A DNA stretch of 64,000 bases from Aeromonas enteropelogenes (GTDB lineage: Bacteria; Pseudomonadota; Gammaproteobacteria; Enterobacterales; Aeromonadaceae), in contig NZ_CDCG01000034.1 of the NCBI RefSeq assembly GCF_000819845.1, positions 1-64,000 of the forward strand, given 5' to 3'. The stretch's first letter is position 1. Every line of letters starts with the position of its first letter. The notes beneath the pieces are model-generated. The model was not told the DNA's origin, did no database searches, and saw nothing but the letters and a program-made list of their open reading frames with translations. Both the position numbers and the translations under genes were made by a program. This document shows, in pieces, positions 48,448 to 62,368 of the stretch.

Positions 48448-49428
48448 TCAGTCGCGGATGAATCGGTAGCGGGTTTGATGGCGGTATTGCTGGCCTGGCA
48501 GCAGCCAGACATCCCCCAGTTCGGGACGATTCGGGCTGTCCGGAAACTGCTGTGCCTCCAGACAGAAGCCGTCGTGATCCCGCAAAATCTGGCCATCGCG
48601 ACCCGCTGTGCCGGCCAGCCAGTTGCCGGTGTAAAACTGCAGCGAAGGCTGGTTGGTGTAGACCTCCATCGCCAGTTGCCGATCTGCGGAAACCACCCGG
48701 GCCGCCCACTCCTGCTCGGGGCCATTTAGCACAAAGGCGTGATCGTAGCCTTTGGCCTGGCGCTGCTGGGGATGGCTCAGCCAATCCTGGCCGATGGGGC
48801 GCTCATGGCGCAGGTCGAACGGCCCTGCCACCGGCGTGACCGTGAGCGGCAGGCCGCTCGGGTCGGTGGGCAGGAAATGATCGGCATTGAGGCTGATGGT
48901 GTGACCGAGTACGTCGCCGCCGTCCGGACGGTTGCCATCCAGATTGAAGTAGGCGTGGCTGGTGAGGCTGACCGGGGTCGGCGCATCTGTGCTGGCACGA
49001 AACTCCACCACCAGATCGCTTTGCTCCAGCCGGTACTCCAGGGTCACCCTCAGGTTGCCGGGAAAGCCTTGATCCCCCGCCTTTGATAGCAAAGCCAGCC
49101 TGACCCGATCCGCCTCAAGCTCCCTGATCTGCCAGGTACGGCGATGAAAGCCCTCCCTGCCGCCGTGCAGGCAGTGGGGCGGCTGGTTGGCATCGAGGGG
49201 CCAGCGCTCGCCCCCTCGTACCAGCTCGGCCCCACCGATGCGGTTGGCAAAGCGCCCAGCCACGGCCCCCAGCCACACCTGTTGGTCGGGGTAATCCTGA
49301 TCGGCGCAGCCCAGCAACACCTCGCGCCGCTCCCCCGCGACCGGCAGGGTGAGGGAAGTGAGGGTGGCTCCGAAGTCGAGGCCGCGCAGGCGCAGCCCCT
49401 CCTCGTTTTCCAGTTCGAAGGCCGTCAT
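48448..49428 (-). CDS. galM: aldose 1-epimerase (galactose mutarotase)
   Basis: Converts beta- to alpha-D-galactose for GalK. It has 326 residues from ATG 49428 ([20 protein letters not shown]); ATG overlaps the galK stop (ATGA). Mutarotase text is clear: [13 protein letters not shown] (catalytic His) and the C-terminal [11 protein letters not shown] with [13 protein letters not shown] (catalytic Glu). Last gene of galETKM. A longer upstream frame lies inside galK and is not used. Confidence 0.93.
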   Translation of the reverse strand: MTAFELENEEGLRLRGLDFGATLTSLTLPVAGERREVLLGCADQDYPDQQVWLGAVAGRFANRIGGAELVRGGERWPLDANQPPHCLHGGREGFHRRTWQIRELEADRVRLALLSKAGDQGFPGNLRVTLEYRLEQSDLVVEFRASTDAPTPVSLTSHAYFNLDGNRPDGGDVLGHTISLNADHFLPTDPSGLPLTVTPVAGPFDLRHERPIGQDWLSHPQQRQAKGYDHAFVLNGPEQEWAARVVSADRQLAMEVYTNQPSLQFYTGNWLAGTAGRDGQILRDHDGFCLEAQQFPDSPNRPELGDVWLLPGQQYRHQTRYRFIRD

Positions 49429-50573
49429 AGCCTGCCTGCTCCGGCACTGGCGCGGCAGACATAGCAATCGGCCTTGAGGCCGAAGCGGGCCGGGTATTCG
49501 GCATCGACCGCCGCGATCACGCTGGCCACCTTGTCCGGGCGCAACAGGGCGACCACGCAGCCGCCAAAGCCGCCCCCTGTCATCCGCACGCCACCTTCGT
49601 CGCCGATCCTGGCCTTGATGAGTTCCACCAGGCCGTCGATGGGAGGAACCGTGATCTCGAAATCATCGCGCATGGCGGCATGAGACTGGGCCATCAGCTC
49701 GCCCAGACGCACCAGATCGCCGCGCTCCAGCGCATCGGCGGCGGCCAGCGTGCGCGCATTTTCGCCCACTACGTGGCGGGCGCGGCGATAACAGGCCTCA
49801 TCCAGCCCGGCCTTGCCTGCCTCCAGGGCGGCCAGATCCAGGTCGCGCAGCGCCTTGACCCCGTAGTGACGGGCGGCGGTTTCACACTGCTCGCGGCGAG
49901 TGTTGTATTCGCTGTCCACCAGGCCGCGGCGCACGTTGGAGTTGACGATCAGCACCGCCAGATCGGCCGGCATGGTGATGAGGCGGGTTTCCAGCGAGCG
50001 GCAGTCGAGCAGCAGGGCGTGATCCTGCTTGCCACTGGCAGAGATCATCTGATCCATGATGCCGCAGTTGCAGCCGACGAACTGGTTTTCTGCCTGCTGG
50101 CCATTGAGGGCAATCTCGGCCTGGCTGATGGCGAGACTCTGGGCCTCCTTGAAGGCCTGGCCGATGGCCACTTCCAGCGAGGCGGAAGAGGAGAGCCCGG
50201 CCCCCTGGGGTACGTTGCCGGAGACCACCAGATCGAGTCCGTGCAGGGCATGGCCACGCTCTTGCAGGTATTTCACCACGCCGCGGATGTAGTCGCTCCA
50301 GCGCTGGCCGGGGTGGTGCTCGATGGGCTGGTTCAGGTCGAACTGATCGCGCTGGTTGTCGTAGTCGGCGGCGATCACCTGCACCAGGCTGTCATCCCGC
50401 AGGCCGATGGCGACACAGGTTTCATAGTCGATGGCGCAGGGCAGCACGAAGCCGTCGTTGTAGTCGGTGTGTTCGCCGATGAGGTTGACGCGGCCGGGGG
50501 CGCGTACCAGCAAGGAGGGCGCTTTGGCAAACTGTTCGGCAAAGACGGCGCTGACGCGTTGGCTCGGGGTCAT
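49425..50573 (-). CDS. galK: galactokinase
   Basis: GHMP kinase phosphorylating alpha-D-galactose at C1, 382 residues (E. coli 382). The galactose signature [23 protein letters not shown]-binding [15 protein letters not shown] and the C-terminal [15 protein letters not shown] are present. It overlaps galT and galM by four bases each (ATGA), giving tight translational coupling through the Leloir operon. Confidence 0.97.
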   Translation of the reverse strand: MTPSQRVSAVFAEQFAKAPSLLVRAPGRVNLIGEHTDYNDGFVLPCAIDYETCVAIGLRDDSLVQVIAADYDNQRDQFDLNQPIEHHPGQRWSDYIRGVVKYLQERGHALHGLDLVVSGNVPQGAGLSSSASLEVAIGQAFKEAQSLAISQAEIALNGQQAENQFVGCNCGIMDQMISASGKQDHALLLDCRSLETRLITMPADLAVLIVNSNVRRGLVDSEYNTRREQCETAARHYGVKALRDLDLAALEAGKAGLDEACYRRARHVVGENARTLAAADALERGDLVRLGELMAQSHAAMRDDFEITVPPIDGLVELIKARIGDEGGVRMTGGGFGGCVVALLRPDKVASVIAAVDAEYPARFGLKADCYVCRASAGAGRL

Positions 50574-51631
50574 GGGGTTTCCTCATTGGCTGGGGTGATC
50601 TGGTTGTAATGAACGGGAGAGAGGGCACGCAGTCGCTCGGCCGCCTGCTCCGGAGTCAGGTCGCGCTGGGTTTCGGCCAGCATCTCGAAGCCCACCATAA
50701 ATTTGCGCACGCTGGCTGAACGTAAAAGCGGCGGATAGAAGTGGGCGTGCAACTGCCAGGCCTCGGGGCAATCCGAGCGGGGCGGCGCGAAGTGCCAACC
50801 CATGGAGTAGGGGAAGCTGCATTCGAACAGGTTGTCGTAGCGGCTGGTGAGCTCCTTGAGCGCTACCGCCAGATCCTGCTGCTGGGCCGGGGTCATATCC
50901 AGCATGGAAGGAATATGAACCTTGGGCAGCAGCAGGGTCTCGAACGGCCAGGCCGCCCAGAAGGGCACCACCGCCAGCCAGTGCTCGGTCTCCACCACGA
51001 TGCGGGATCGGTCGGCCAGCTCCCGCTCCACATACTCCAGCAGCATGGGGCGACCGTGCTCGGCCAGCCAGTCGCGTTGATGTTGATCCTCGCGGGCGAT
51101 CTCGTTGGGCAGGAAGTCACTGCCCCACAGCTGGCCATGGGGGTGAGGGTTGGAGCAGCCCATGACGGCCCCTTTGTTTTCAAACACCTGCACCCATTCC
51201 CACTGCTCTGACAGCTCGGCGACCTGCGCCATCCAGGTGGTGATCACCCCCTCGATGGCAGGCAGGGGCAGCTCGGGCAGCGTCTTGCCATGATCCGGCG
51301 AGAAACAGATGACCCGGCTGGTACCACGGGCGGCCTCCAGTTTCAGCAAGGGGTCGCCGGCAGTGTCGGCGGCCGGGGTGTCCTGCATCAGGGCAGCGAA
51401 GTCGTTGGTAAAGACGAAGGTGCCCTGATAGTCGGGGTTGATGTCACCAGTGACCCGCTTGTTGCCTGCACAGAGGAAACAGTCGGGGTCGTGGGCTTGT
51501 TGGGGGGCCTGGCTCACCTTCTCCACCTGCCCCTGCCAGGGGCGCTTGGCCCTGTGGGGAGAGACCAGCACATACTGGCCGGTCAGCGGATTGAAGCGGC
51601 GATGGGGATGATCGACGGGGTTGAACATCAT
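50570..51631 (-). CDS. galT: galactose-1-phosphate uridylyltransferase
   Basis: Transfers UMP between UDP-glucose and galactose 1-phosphate. It has 353 residues. [20 protein letters not shown] at the start; zinc ligands Cys51, Cys54, His114 and His163; nucleophile His165 in [10 protein letters not shown]. The start may be ATG 51631 or the next ATG at 51628, which is better spaced from AGGAG. It lies 54 bases after galE and overlaps galK. Confidence 0.97.
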   Translation of the reverse strand: MMFNPVDHPHRRFNPLTGQYVLVSPHRAKRPWQGQVEKVSQAPQQAHDPDCFLCAGNKRVTGDINPDYQGTFVFTNDFAALMQDTPAADTAGDPLLKLEAARGTSRVICFSPDHGKTLPELPLPAIEGVITTWMAQVAELSEQWEWVQVFENKGAVMGCSNPHPHGQLWGSDFLPNEIAREDQHQRDWLAEHGRPMLLEYVERELADRSRIVVETEHWLAVVPFWAAWPFETLLLPKVHIPSMLDMTPAQQQDLAVALKELTSRYDNLFECSFPYSMGWHFAPPRSDCPEAWQLHAHFYPPLLRSASVRKFMVGFEMLAETQRDLTPEQAAERLRALSPVHYNQITPANEETP

Positions 51632-51685
51632 CTCTCCTGATAAGGTATTGAAAATAAGGTCATTGTTTCGCGGGAGTCGGCATGC

Positions 51686-52699
51686 CTACTCCTCGTAGCC
51701 ATTGGGGTTGTTGGCTTGCCAGCGCCAGCTGTCGGCACACATGGCGGCGACATCCCGGGTGGCCTTCCAGCCCAACTCGCACATCGCCTTGGACGGGTCG
51801 GCCCAGCAGGCGGCGATGTCGCCCGGGCGTCTTGGCTCGATGCGGTAGGGGAGCGGCTTGCCGCAGGCGGTGGAGAAGGCGTTGACCAGTTGCAGCACGC
51901 TCTGGCCCTGGCCCGTGCCCAGGTTGTAGGCATGTACGCCGCCATGACCGGCGCAGCGCTGCAACGCCTTGACGTGTCCCTCGGCGAGATCCATCACGTG
52001 GATATAGTCGCGCACGCCAGTGCCATCCGGGGTAGGGTAATCGTTACCAAAGACCGAGAGGCAGTCACGACGGCCGATGGCTACCTGGGTGATGTAGGGC
52101 ATCAGGTTGTTGGGGATCCCCTGGGGATCTTCCCCCATGGTGCCCGACTCGTGGGCGCCGACCGGGTTGAAGTAGCGCAGCAGCGTCATGCTCCAGTGGG
52201 GCTCGGCGGTCTGCAGATCCTCCAGGATCTCCTCGATGATTAGCTTGGATCGCCCGTAGGGATTGGTGGCGCTGCGGGGGAAATCCTCCCGGATGGGCAG
52301 GCTGGCGGGATCGCCATAGACGGTGGCCGAGGAGCTGAACACCAGGTTGTGGACGTCGGCCCGCTTCATCGCCTGCAGCAGGGCGAGGGTGCCGCTCAGG
52401 TTGTTCTCGTAGTAGTCGAGGGGGATGCGGGTCGATTCGCCCACGGCCTTCAGGGCGGCGAAGTGGATCACCGCATCGATACTGTGTTCGGCAAAGATGC
52501 GATCAAGCAGGACCTGGTCGCGAATATCCCCTTGATAAAAAACGGGTAATTGACCGCTGATCGCAGCTACCCGAGTCAATACGCCGGGCTTGCTGTTGCA
52601 GAGGTTGTCGACAACCACGGGGATCATGCCTGCTGCCTGCAAGGCCAGACAGGTATGGCTGCCGATATATCCGCAGCCGCCGGTGACCAGAACCTTCAT
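51686..52699 (-). CDS. galE: UDP-glucose 4-epimerase
   Basis: Short-chain dehydrogenase-like epimerase, UDP-galactose to UDP-glucose, 337 residues. NAD motif VTGGCGYIGSHT (residues 5-16), catalytic Ser124 in FSSSATVYGD and YxxxK Tyr148/Lys152 in NPYGRSK. ATG 52699 has GGAGA eight bases upstream. First gene of galETKM, divergent to the GalR-type repressor with a consensus gal operator between. Confidence 0.97.
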   Translation of the reverse strand: MKVLVTGGCGYIGSHTCLALQAAGMIPVVVDNLCNSKPGVLTRVAAISGQLPVFYQGDIRDQVLLDRIFAEHSIDAVIHFAALKAVGESTRIPLDYYENNLSGTLALLQAMKRADVHNLVFSSSATVYGDPASLPIREDFPRSATNPYGRSKLIIEEILEDLQTAEPHWSMTLLRYFNPVGAHESGTMGEDPQGIPNNLMPYITQVAIGRRDCLSVFGNDYPTPDGTGVRDYIHVMDLAEGHVKALQRCAGHGGVHAYNLGTGQGQSVLQLVNAFSTACGKPLPYRIEPRRPGDIAACWADPSKAMCELGWKATRDVAAMCADSWRWQANNPNGYEE

Positions 52700-52779
52700 C
52701 TTGCTCTCCACTGAAAACGTGTCTGGAAGGAGTCTAGCCGAGGGGGCGGCGAGCAAACTGTGAGCTTGCTTGCAAAATA

Positions 52780-52795
52780 GTGTAAACGATTACAC
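52780..52795. promoter_or_regulatory. GalR-type operator at galE/galR
   Basis: GTGTAAACGATTACAC matches the E. coli GalR/GalS consensus GTGKAANCGNTTNCAC at every position and is palindromic. It lies between the divergent galETKM and galR, so it can control both. A CRP-like half site (TGTGA at 52760) is nearby. Confidence 0.9.
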
Positions 52796-52901
52796 TGTTT
52801 TTATGATCCCAATGATGACAGATATTCCTTTCGTCACTATTTTCAATGAGTTTGCTGGGTATAATGGCGCCATTGTGGACTGTGAAATAAGTGAAAACAG
52901 C

Positions 52902-53909
52902 ATGAGTACTATCAAGGATGTCGCCCGTTTGGCGAATGTGTCGGTGGCAACGGTTTCACGGGTGATGAACAACTCGCCCAAGGCCAGTGCGGCATCCCGT
53001 GCTGCGGTACAACAGGCCATGGCGGAGCTGGGTTATACCCCCAATGCCAACGCACGGGCACTGGTGAACCAGACCTGCGACACCATGGGTGTGGTGGTGG
53101 GCGACGTGGCCGATCCCTTCTTCGGCGCCCTAGTAAAGGGGGTCTCTGCCGTGGCTGTCGAGCAGAATCTGCATCTGCTGATGGGCAACGGTTTTCACAA
53201 GGCACGCCAGGAGCGCGAGGCGATCGAGCTGCTGATCGGCAAGCGCTGCGAGGCGCTGGTGGTTCACAGCAAGGCACTCAGCGACGAGGAGCTCTGCGAT
53301 TACGCCATGCGGGTGCCCGGCATGGTGCTGATCAACCGAGATATTCCCGCCCTTCGCGGGCGTTGCATCGCCCTCAACAACCGGCTGGGAGCGGCCACGG
53401 CCACCCGTCATCTGATCGAGCTGGGGCATCGCCATATCGCCTTCATCAGTTCGGATCATGCCATCGAGGATGCCACCTTGCGCCAGCAGGGGTACCAGGA
53501 TGGTTTGCATGACGCGGGTCTGGTCGCCGATCCGGAGCTTGTCGAGAGCGGGCCTCCCAACGAGGAAGGGGGCGAGCAGGCCATGCTCAATCTGCTGGCA
53601 AAAGGAGTTCGGGTGACAGCCGTGGTGGCTTACAACGACGCCATGGCGGCGGGGGCCATCTCGGTGCTGGCTGACAATGGCCTGCGGGTGCCGGAGGAGG
53701 TCTCGGTAGTGGGTTTCGATGACATCATCTATGCCAGATACCTCAGACCCAAGCTCTCGACCATGCGCTATCCCATTGAATTGATGGCATCCCAGGCAGC
53801 CAAGCTGGCGTTGCAGCTGGCCGCGGGGGAGGGTGAGGCGCAGCAGAACCGCATCTATACCCCGACCCTTATCAACCGCCATTCGGTCGCGCCGGTGCGG
53901 GCCGGATAG
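52902..53909 (+). CDS. galR: GalR/GalS-type LacI-family repressor
   Basis: LacI-family regulator of 335 residues: HTH at 2-22 (STIKDVARLANVSVATVSRV), hinge and sugar-binding domain with VVVGDVADPFFGALVKGV and the C-terminal VVGFDDIIYARYLRPKLSTM. ATG 52902 is the family start, following AAGTGAAAACAGC; the upstream open frame crosses the operator. The position between gal and lacZ plus three matching operators make it the local regulator of galactoside use. It could be GalR or GalS by orthology. Confidence 0.9.
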   Translation: MSTIKDVARLANVSVATVSRVMNNSPKASAASRAAVQQAMAELGYTPNANARALVNQTCDTMGVVVGDVADPFFGALVKGVSAVAVEQNLHLLMGNGFHKARQEREAIELLIGKRCEALVVHSKALSDEELCDYAMRVPGMVLINRDIPALRGRCIALNNRLGAATATRHLIELGHRHIAFISSDHAIEDATLRQQGYQDGLHDAGLVADPELVESGPPNEEGGEQAMLNLLAKGVRVTAVVAYNDAMAAGAISVLADNGLRVPEEVSVVGFDDIIYARYLRPKLSTMRYPIELMASQAAKLALQLAAGEGEAQQNRIYTPTLINRHSVAPVRAG

Positions 53910-54004
53910 GGGGAATGGGTGAGCCATGGTTAACCATCCCGGCTGATGGCGCTGTAGTTTTACCGGTTTTAATTGTTTTTACTCCGTTTTACTTAACAAA
54001 ATTA

Positions 54005-54020
54005 GTGTAATCGTTTACAT
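54005..54020 (+). promoter_or_regulatory. GalR-type operator upstream of lacZ
   Basis: GTGTAATCGTTTACAT differs from the GalR consensus only in the last base. It lies 80 bases before lacZ, directly followed by TGTGAGCGAGATCGCC, a weak CRP-like site. The galR-lacZ gap also contains the palindrome ATGGTTAACCAT (53925-53936). Confidence 0.82.
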
Positions 54021-54099
54021 CGCTGTGAGCGAGATCGCCGTTCCCTGCGCCGGACTTCTCTAAACTGAATACGTTTTCGTATTGGTGGAGAGTATCTGA

Positions 54100-57159
<3,060 letters not shown>

Positions 57160-57278
57160 GCCGTTTTGACAACCTGGCCACAACGACTAGCCTCAACAGA
57201 CCAGGATTGATTGAGTCTCAAATCTCAATTTCTATTTTATGTATTTGAAAAATAATAAAAAGGTTTCAATGTAACAAA

Positions 57279-57339
57279 GTGTAATCGTTTCCATTTCGTT
57301 GTGAGGATCACAGAAGGAATCACAACAAACCGATTACAT
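57279..57339 (+). promoter_or_regulatory. GalR-type operators upstream of mglBAC
   Basis: GTGTAATCGTTTCCAT (57279-57294) fits the GalR consensus except the last base. A second, weaker site AACAAACCGATTACAT (57324-57339) keeps the right half. Two sites about 45 bases apart could bracket the promoter. The rest of the 244-base lacZ-mglB gap is AT-rich. Confidence 0.75.
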
Positions 57340-57403
57340 TTACTGGCGCTTGCTCAATTGCTCGCCACCCTACAACACAGATAGATACATCGGAGCACAC
57401 ATA

Positions 57404-58390
57404 ATGAAAAAACTCACCACAGTTGCCACCCTGTTGATGGGCCTGATGGCCGGTGCCACTGCCCATGCCGAAACCCGGATCGGGGTCACCGTTTACAAAT
57501 ACGACGACAACTTCATGTCGGTCGTACGCAAGGCCATCGAGAAGGAGGCGGCAGCCAATCCGGATGTGGAGCTGTTGATGAATGACTCCCAGAATGACCA
57601 GTCCAAGCAGAACGATCAGATCGACGTGCTGCTGGCCAAGGGGGTGAAGGCCCTGGCCATCAACCTGGTTGACCCGGCGGCGGCCCCCGTGGTGATCGAG
57701 AAGGCCCGTGGTGAAGATGTGCCTGTGGTGTTCTACAACAAGGAACCGAACGCCACCGACCTGGCCAGCTATGACAAGGCTTATTACGTAGGCACCGACT
57801 CCAAGGAGTCCGGCATTATCCAGGGTCAGCTGATTGCCAAGCACTGGAAAGCCAATCCGGCCTGGGATCTGAACAAGGATGGCGTCATCCAGTTCGTGCT
57901 GCTGAAAGGCGAACCGGGCCACCCGGATGCGGAAGCCCGCACCACCTACGTGGTCAAGACCCTGAACGAGGGTGGCATCAAGACCCAGCAGCTGCACATG
58001 GATACCGGTATGTGGGATACCGCCATGGCGAAAGACAAAATGGATGCCTGGATCTCCGGCCCCAACGCCGACAAGATCGAAGTGGTCATCGCCAACAACG
58101 ACGGCATGGCAATGGGCGCTGTTGAATCCCTCAAGGCTCAGGGCAAGACCGCCATTCCGGTGTTCGGTGTCGATGCGCTGCCGGAGGCCCTGGCGCTGGT
58201 CAAGAGCGGTGCCATGGCCGGTACTGTGCTGAACGATGCGACCAACCAGGCCAAGGCCACCTTCGATCTGACCAAGAACCTGGCCGAAGGCAAACCCGCC
58301 GGTGAAGGCACCAGCTGGAACATTGTCGACAAGGTCGTCCGTGTTCCCTACGTCGGTGTCGATAAAGACAACCTGTCCCAGTTCCAGTAA
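57404..58390 (+). CDS. mglB: galactose/methylgalactoside periplasmic binding protein
   Basis: D-galactose/D-glucose-binding protein and chemotaxis receptor ligand carrier, 328 residues. The signal peptide ([20 protein letters not shown]) is cleaved after HA22. [24 protein letters not shown] and the calcium-binding loop DLNKDGVIQ match E. coli MglB. ATG 57404 follows GGAG. First gene of mglBAC; a hairpin behind it probably keeps the mglB message stable and abundant. Confidence 0.97.
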   Translation: MKKLTTVATLLMGLMAGATAHAETRIGVTVYKYDDNFMSVVRKAIEKEAAANPDVELLMNDSQNDQSKQNDQIDVLLAKGVKALAINLVDPAAAPVVIEKARGEDVPVVFYNKEPNATDLASYDKAYYVGTDSKESGIIQGQLIAKHWKANPAWDLNKDGVIQFVLLKGEPGHPDAEARTTYVVKTLNEGGIKTQQLHMDTGMWDTAMAKDKMDAWISGPNADKIEVVIANNDGMAMGAVESLKAQGKTAIPVFGVDALPEALALVKSGAMAGTVLNDATNQAKATFDLTKNLAEGKPAGEGTSWNIVDKVVRVPYVGVDKDNLSQFQ

Positions 58391-58401
58391 TCCTCCCCTC
58401 C

Positions 58402-58426
58402 AGGGCAAGGGAGATCCCCTTGCCCT
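58402..58426 (+). other. mglB-mglA intercistronic hairpin
   Basis: Stem agggcaaggg/cccttgccct with a five-base loop, followed by CTGTTTC. A leaky terminator or 3' stabiliser here would give the usual excess of binding protein over ATPase. Confidence 0.65.
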
Positions 58427-58444
58427 CTGTTTCAACCAGATGTG

Positions 58445-59965
58445 ATGGCTGATATGACAACACAGCAACAATCAGAATGGCTGTTGGAGATGATTGGCGT
58501 CAGTAAGAGCTTTCCTGGCGTCAAGGCACTCGATAATGTCAATTTACGGGTCCGTCCTCATTCTGTGCATGCGTTGATGGGCGAGAACGGGGCGGGGAAA
58601 TCCACGCTGCTCAAGTGCCTGTTCGGCATCTACGAGAAGGATCAGGGCAAGATCTTCTTCAAGGGGCAGGAGATCAACTTCACCTCCTCCAAGGAGGCGC
58701 TGGAGAACGGTGTCTCCATGGTGCATCAGGAGCTGAACCTGGTGCTGCAACGCTCCGTGATGGACAACATGTGGCTCGGTCGCTACCCCACCAGGGGGTG
58801 GTTCATCGACCATGACAAGATGTATGACGACACCAAGCAGATCTTCGACGAGCTGGATATCGACATCGACCCCAGGGTCAAGGTGGCGACCCTGTCGGTC
58901 TCCCAGATGCAGATGATCGAGATCGCCAAGGCGTTCTCCTACGATGCCAAGATCGTCATCATGGACGAACCCACCTCCTCCCTGACCGAGAAAGAGGTCA
59001 ACCACCTCTTCAAGATCATCAACAAGCTCAAGGAGAAGGGGTGCGGCATCGTCTACATCTCCCACAAGATGGAAGAGATCTTCCAGCTCTGTGACGAGAT
59101 CACCATATTGCGGGATGGCCAGTGGGTGGCGACCCAGCCCCTCAAGGGGATGACCATGGATCAGATCATCGGCATGATGGTTGGTCGCGAGCTCACCCAG
59201 CGCTTCCCGGAGAAAACCAACCAGCCGAAAGAGGTGATCCTCGAGGTCGAGCACCTGACGGCGAAGAACCAGCCCTCCATCCAGGACATCACCTTCAACC
59301 TGCACAAGGGGGAGATCCTTGGCATCGCCGGTCTGGTGGGGGCCAAGCGTACCGACATCGTCGAAACCCTGTTCGGCATCCGTGAGCATGTGGAGGGTTG
59401 CATCCGGCTTCATGGCAAGGAGATCGCGAACCACAACGCCCACGAGGCGATTCGCAACGGTTTCGCCCTGGTTACGGAAGAGCGTCGTTCCACCGGCATT
59501 TATTCCCGTCTCGACATCGCCTTCAACTCCCTGATCGCCAACATGGACAACTACAAGGGCTCCATGGGGCTGCTCAGCGACCAGAAGATGAAGAGCGACA
59601 CCCAGTGGGTCATCGACTCCATGCGGGTCAAGACACCGACCCAGCAGACCCAGATCGGCTCCCTCTCGGGAGGCAACCAGCAGAAGGTGATCATCGGTCG
59701 CTGGCTGCTGACCCAGCCGGAGATCCTGATGCTGGACGAGCCGACCCGCGGCATCGATGTAGGGGCCAAGTTCGAGATCTATCAGCTCATCCTGGAGCTG
59801 GCGAAGAAGGACAAGGGCATCATCATCATCTCGTCCGAGATGCCGGAATTGCTCGGGATCACCGACCGCATCCTGGTGATGAGCAATGGCCGGGTCGCCG
59901 GGATCGTCAATACCAAAGAAACTGACCAGAGCGAGATATTGCGTCTGGCATCTCTGTACCTCTAG
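58445..59965 (+). CDS. mglA: galactose/methylgalactoside import ATPase
   Basis: Sugar ABC ATPase with two NBDs, 506 residues from ATG 58445. NBD1 has [35 protein letters not shown] and [11 protein letters not shown]2 has a degenerate Walker A ([12 protein letters not shown]), [15 protein letters not shown] and [11 protein letters not shown], as normal for this family. ATG 58454 is an equally possible start; neither has a strong ribosome site, which suits low ATPase dosage. Middle gene of mglBAC. Confidence 0.96.
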   Translation: MADMTTQQQSEWLLEMIGVSKSFPGVKALDNVNLRVRPHSVHALMGENGAGKSTLLKCLFGIYEKDQGKIFFKGQEINFTSSKEALENGVSMVHQELNLVLQRSVMDNMWLGRYPTRGWFIDHDKMYDDTKQIFDELDIDIDPRVKVATLSVSQMQMIEIAKAFSYDAKIVIMDEPTSSLTEKEVNHLFKIINKLKEKGCGIVYISHKMEEIFQLCDEITILRDGQWVATQPLKGMTMDQIIGMMVGRELTQRFPEKTNQPKEVILEVEHLTAKNQPSIQDITFNLHKGEILGIAGLVGAKRTDIVETLFGIREHVEGCIRLHGKEIANHNAHEAIRNGFALVTEERRSTGIYSRLDIAFNSLIANMDNYKGSMGLLSDQKMKSDTQWVIDSMRVKTPTQQTQIGSLSGGNQQKVIIGRWLLTQPEILMLDEPTRGIDVGAKFEIYQLILELAKKDKGIIIISSEMPELLGITDRILVMSNGRVAGIVNTKETDQSEILRLASLYL

Positions 59966-59981
59966 AGACAGGAAGACATTT

Positions 59982-60992
59982 ATGGAGTCGGCAAAAAATT
60001 TCAACCTGATGCAGGCGCTCAAGGAGAACGGCATCTATGTGGTGCTGCTGGTGCTGCTGATGATCATCGTCATCAAGGAACCCTCGTTCCTGAGCCTCAC
60101 CAACCTCAGCAACATCCTGACCCAGTCCTCGGTGCGGGTCATCATTGCCCTCGGGGTGGCGGGCATCATCATCACCCAGGGGACTGACCTGTCGGCCGGT
60201 CGCCAGGTGGGCCTGGCGGCGCTCATTGCGGCGACCATGCTGCAGGCGCTGACCAACGTCAACAAGGTCTTCCCAACCTTGGGCGAGGTGCCCATCCCGG
60301 TGGTGATCCTGCTGGTGTGTGCCGTCGGGGCCCTGATTGGCCTCATCAACGGCCTAATCGTGGCCTACCTGAACGTGACCCCCTTTATCACCACTCTGGG
60401 GACCATGATCATCGTCTACGGTATCAACTCCCTCTATTTCGATTCGGTGGGCGCTTCACCGGTAGCCGGCTTCGATCCCCGCTTCTCCAGCTTTGCCCAG
60501 GGCTTTATCCGGATAGGCGGCTTCAAGCTCTCCTACCTGACCTTCTACGCGGCCATCGCCAGCGTATTCGTCTGGGTGTTGTGGAACAAGACCCGCTTTG
60601 GCAAGAACATCTTCGCCATCGGTGGCAACCCGGAAGCGGCCAAGGTCTCCGGTGTCAACGTGGCGGTCAACCTGGTGATGATCTATGCCCTGGCCGGTGT
60701 CTTCTACGCCTTCGGCGGCATGCTGGAAGCGGGCCGGATCGGCAGTGCCACCAACAACCTGGGCTTCATGTACGAGCTGGACGCCATCGCGGCCTGCGTG
60801 GTGGGTGGGGTGTCGTTTGCCGGCGGCGTGGGTACCGTGGCCGGGGTGATCACCGGGGTACTCATCTTCACCCTGATCAACTACGGTCTGACCTATATCG
60901 GCGTCAGCCCCTACTGGCAGTTCATCATCAAGGGCGGCATCATCATTCTGGCGGTTGCGCTGGACTCCATGAAGTACGCCAAGAAGAAGTAA
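59982..60992 (+). CDS. mglC: galactose/methylgalactoside ABC permease
   Basis: Inner-membrane permease of 336 residues with about nine to ten helices and the sugar-permease blocks GTDLSAGRQVGLAALIAA, NVTPFITTLGTMIIVYGIN and AIGGNPEAAKVSGVNV. ATG 59982 (MESAKNFNLMQALKEN) follows AGGAAG, 16 bases after mglA. Works as a homodimer with MglA. Last gene of mglBAC. Confidence 0.96.
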   Translation: MESAKNFNLMQALKENGIYVVLLVLLMIIVIKEPSFLSLTNLSNILTQSSVRVIIALGVAGIIITQGTDLSAGRQVGLAALIAATMLQALTNVNKVFPTLGEVPIPVVILLVCAVGALIGLINGLIVAYLNVTPFITTLGTMIIVYGINSLYFDSVGASPVAGFDPRFSSFAQGFIRIGGFKLSYLTFYAAIASVFVWVLWNKTRFGKNIFAIGGNPEAAKVSGVNVAVNLVMIYALAGVFYAFGGMLEAGRIGSATNNLGFMYELDAIAACVVGGVSFAGGVGTVAGVITGVLIFTLINYGLTYIGVSPYWQFIIKGGIIILAVALDSMKYAKKK

Positions 60993-61021
60993 TGGCAACT
61001 GCCTGCAGGCAGTACGGCAAT

Positions 61022-61051
61022 AAAAAACAGGGCCATTCGGCCCTGTTTTTT
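61022..61051. terminator. bidirectional terminator mglC / trmA
   Basis: Stem aaaaaacagggcc/ggccctgtttttt with loop attc, between the convergent mglC and trmA, with A and T tracts on both sides. Confidence 0.9.
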
Positions 61052-61067
61052 ATATGTTTCTTTCGGC

Positions 61068-62201
61068 TTAACCAGCCTTGCGCTTCAAATAGACCCCGGC
61101 TTCCATGTGGTGGGTCCAGGGGAACTGGTCGAACAGGGCGAAGCGGGCGATCTCGTGGGTCTCGCCGAGTACCTGCATGTTGGCCTGCAGGGTCTCCGGG
61201 TTGCAGGAGATGTAGAGGATGTTGTCGTAATCCTGCACCAGCTTGACGGTGGCATCGTCGAGACCGGCACGGGGCGGATCGACGAAGATGGTGTTGCACT
61301 GGTAAGCGGAGAGGTCGACCCCCTTGAGGCGGTTGAACTCCCGCTCACCGCGCATCGCCATGGTGAACTCCTCGGCGGACATGCGCAGGATGATCAGGTT
61401 GTCGACCCCGTTGGCGGCGATGTTGTACTGGGCTGAATCGACGCTCGGTTTGGCGATCTCGGTGGCCAGCACCTTGCGGAAATTCTGGGCCAGGGCGATG
61501 GAGAAATTGCCGTTGCCGCAGTAGAGCTCCAGCAGATCACCCTCGCTGCCCCGGGTCACGTCCAGCGCCCAGCCCAGCATCTGCTCGTTGATGGCGGCGT
61601 TGGGCTGGGTGAAGCTGTTCTCCACCTGCTTGTAGGTGAGCTGGCGGCCGGCGACGTTCAGCTGCTCGACGACGAAATCGTTGCCCAGGCAAATCTTCTG
61701 CTTGTGGGCGCGGCCAATCAGCTGCAGATCAAACCCCTTGGCGCGCAGGTCGGCCTGCAATGCCTCGGCGGCCTGCTGCCACTCGGCCTCGAGCTTGCGA
61801 TGGTAGAGCAGGCTGACAACGATCTGGCCGGACTGGGTCGAGAGATAGTCGATCTGGAACAGTTTGCGGCGCAGCACCGGCTGCGGGCGCAGCCCCTCCA
61901 GCAATACTGGCATCAGCTGGTTGATGAGGCGGCTGGCGGTGGGGAACTGGTCGACCCGGATGATCTCTCTGGTGGCCGGTGCATACATGCAGTGGAAGAG
62001 GTCGTCCCCCTCGTGCCAGATGCGAAATTCGGCGCGCATCCGGTAATATTCGGCGGGCGAGGCATGCACCTCCAGCTTTGGGAGCGGGTAGCTGGCGAAC
62101 AGTCGGGTGAGTCGCTCGCATTTTTCGTCGAGCTGGGCCTGATAGTCGGCAGGAGTCCGCAGGGGCTGGGAGTCAGCGGAAGCCCGTTGGGATTGGGTCA
62201 T
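61068..62201 (-). CDS. trmA: tRNA (uracil-5-)-methyltransferase
   Basis: SAM-dependent enzyme making m5U54 in tRNA. It has 377 residues from ATG 62201, which follows GAGG; the longer frame is leader. SAM motif [28 protein letters not shown] and the catalytic Cys in [14 protein letters not shown] are clear. [17 protein letters not shown] near residue 52 is also typical of TrmA. Monocistronic with a recognisable promoter. Confidence 0.96.
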   Translation of the reverse strand: MTQSQRASADSQPLRTPADYQAQLDEKCERLTRLFASYPLPKLEVHASPAEYYRMRAEFRIWHEGDDLFHCMYAPATREIIRVDQFPTASRLINQLMPVLLEGLRPQPVLRRKLFQIDYLSTQSGQIVVSLLYHRKLEAEWQQAAEALQADLRAKGFDLQLIGRAHKQKICLGNDFVVEQLNVAGRQLTYKQVENSFTQPNAAINEQMLGWALDVTRGSEGDLLELYCGNGNFSIALAQNFRKVLATEIAKPSVDSAQYNIAANGVDNLIILRMSAEEFTMAMRGEREFNRLKGVDLSAYQCNTIFVDPPRAGLDDATVKLVQDYDNILYISCNPETLQANMQVLGETHEIARFALFDQFPWTHHMEAGVYLKRKAG

Positions 62202-62274
62202 AGATACCTCATATGCACACCGGCCGGGCCGGAACGAAAACGGGGGAAGGCAACAGGCCACCCAAAGGGGCCCG

Positions 62275-62302
62275 ATTTTAAAAGGCCGCTCTGGATTGTC
62301 CA
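62275..62302 (-). promoter_or_regulatory. trmA promoter
   Basis: Minus-strand -35 TGGACA (62297-62302), 16-base spacer, -10 TAAAAT (62275-62280). Both hexamers match five of six consensus bases, about 74 bases before trmA. Confidence 0.65.
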
Positions 62303-62368
62303 GTATTTTGTGGTCAAGAAGTGTGCAATCGGGCCGATATCCGATCTACAGGCATGATGGGAGGACAC

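Noticed and set aside
57295-57312. CRP site TGTGAGGATCACA near mglB
   Set aside because: The halves are only three bases apart instead of six, so it is not a good CRP site as written.
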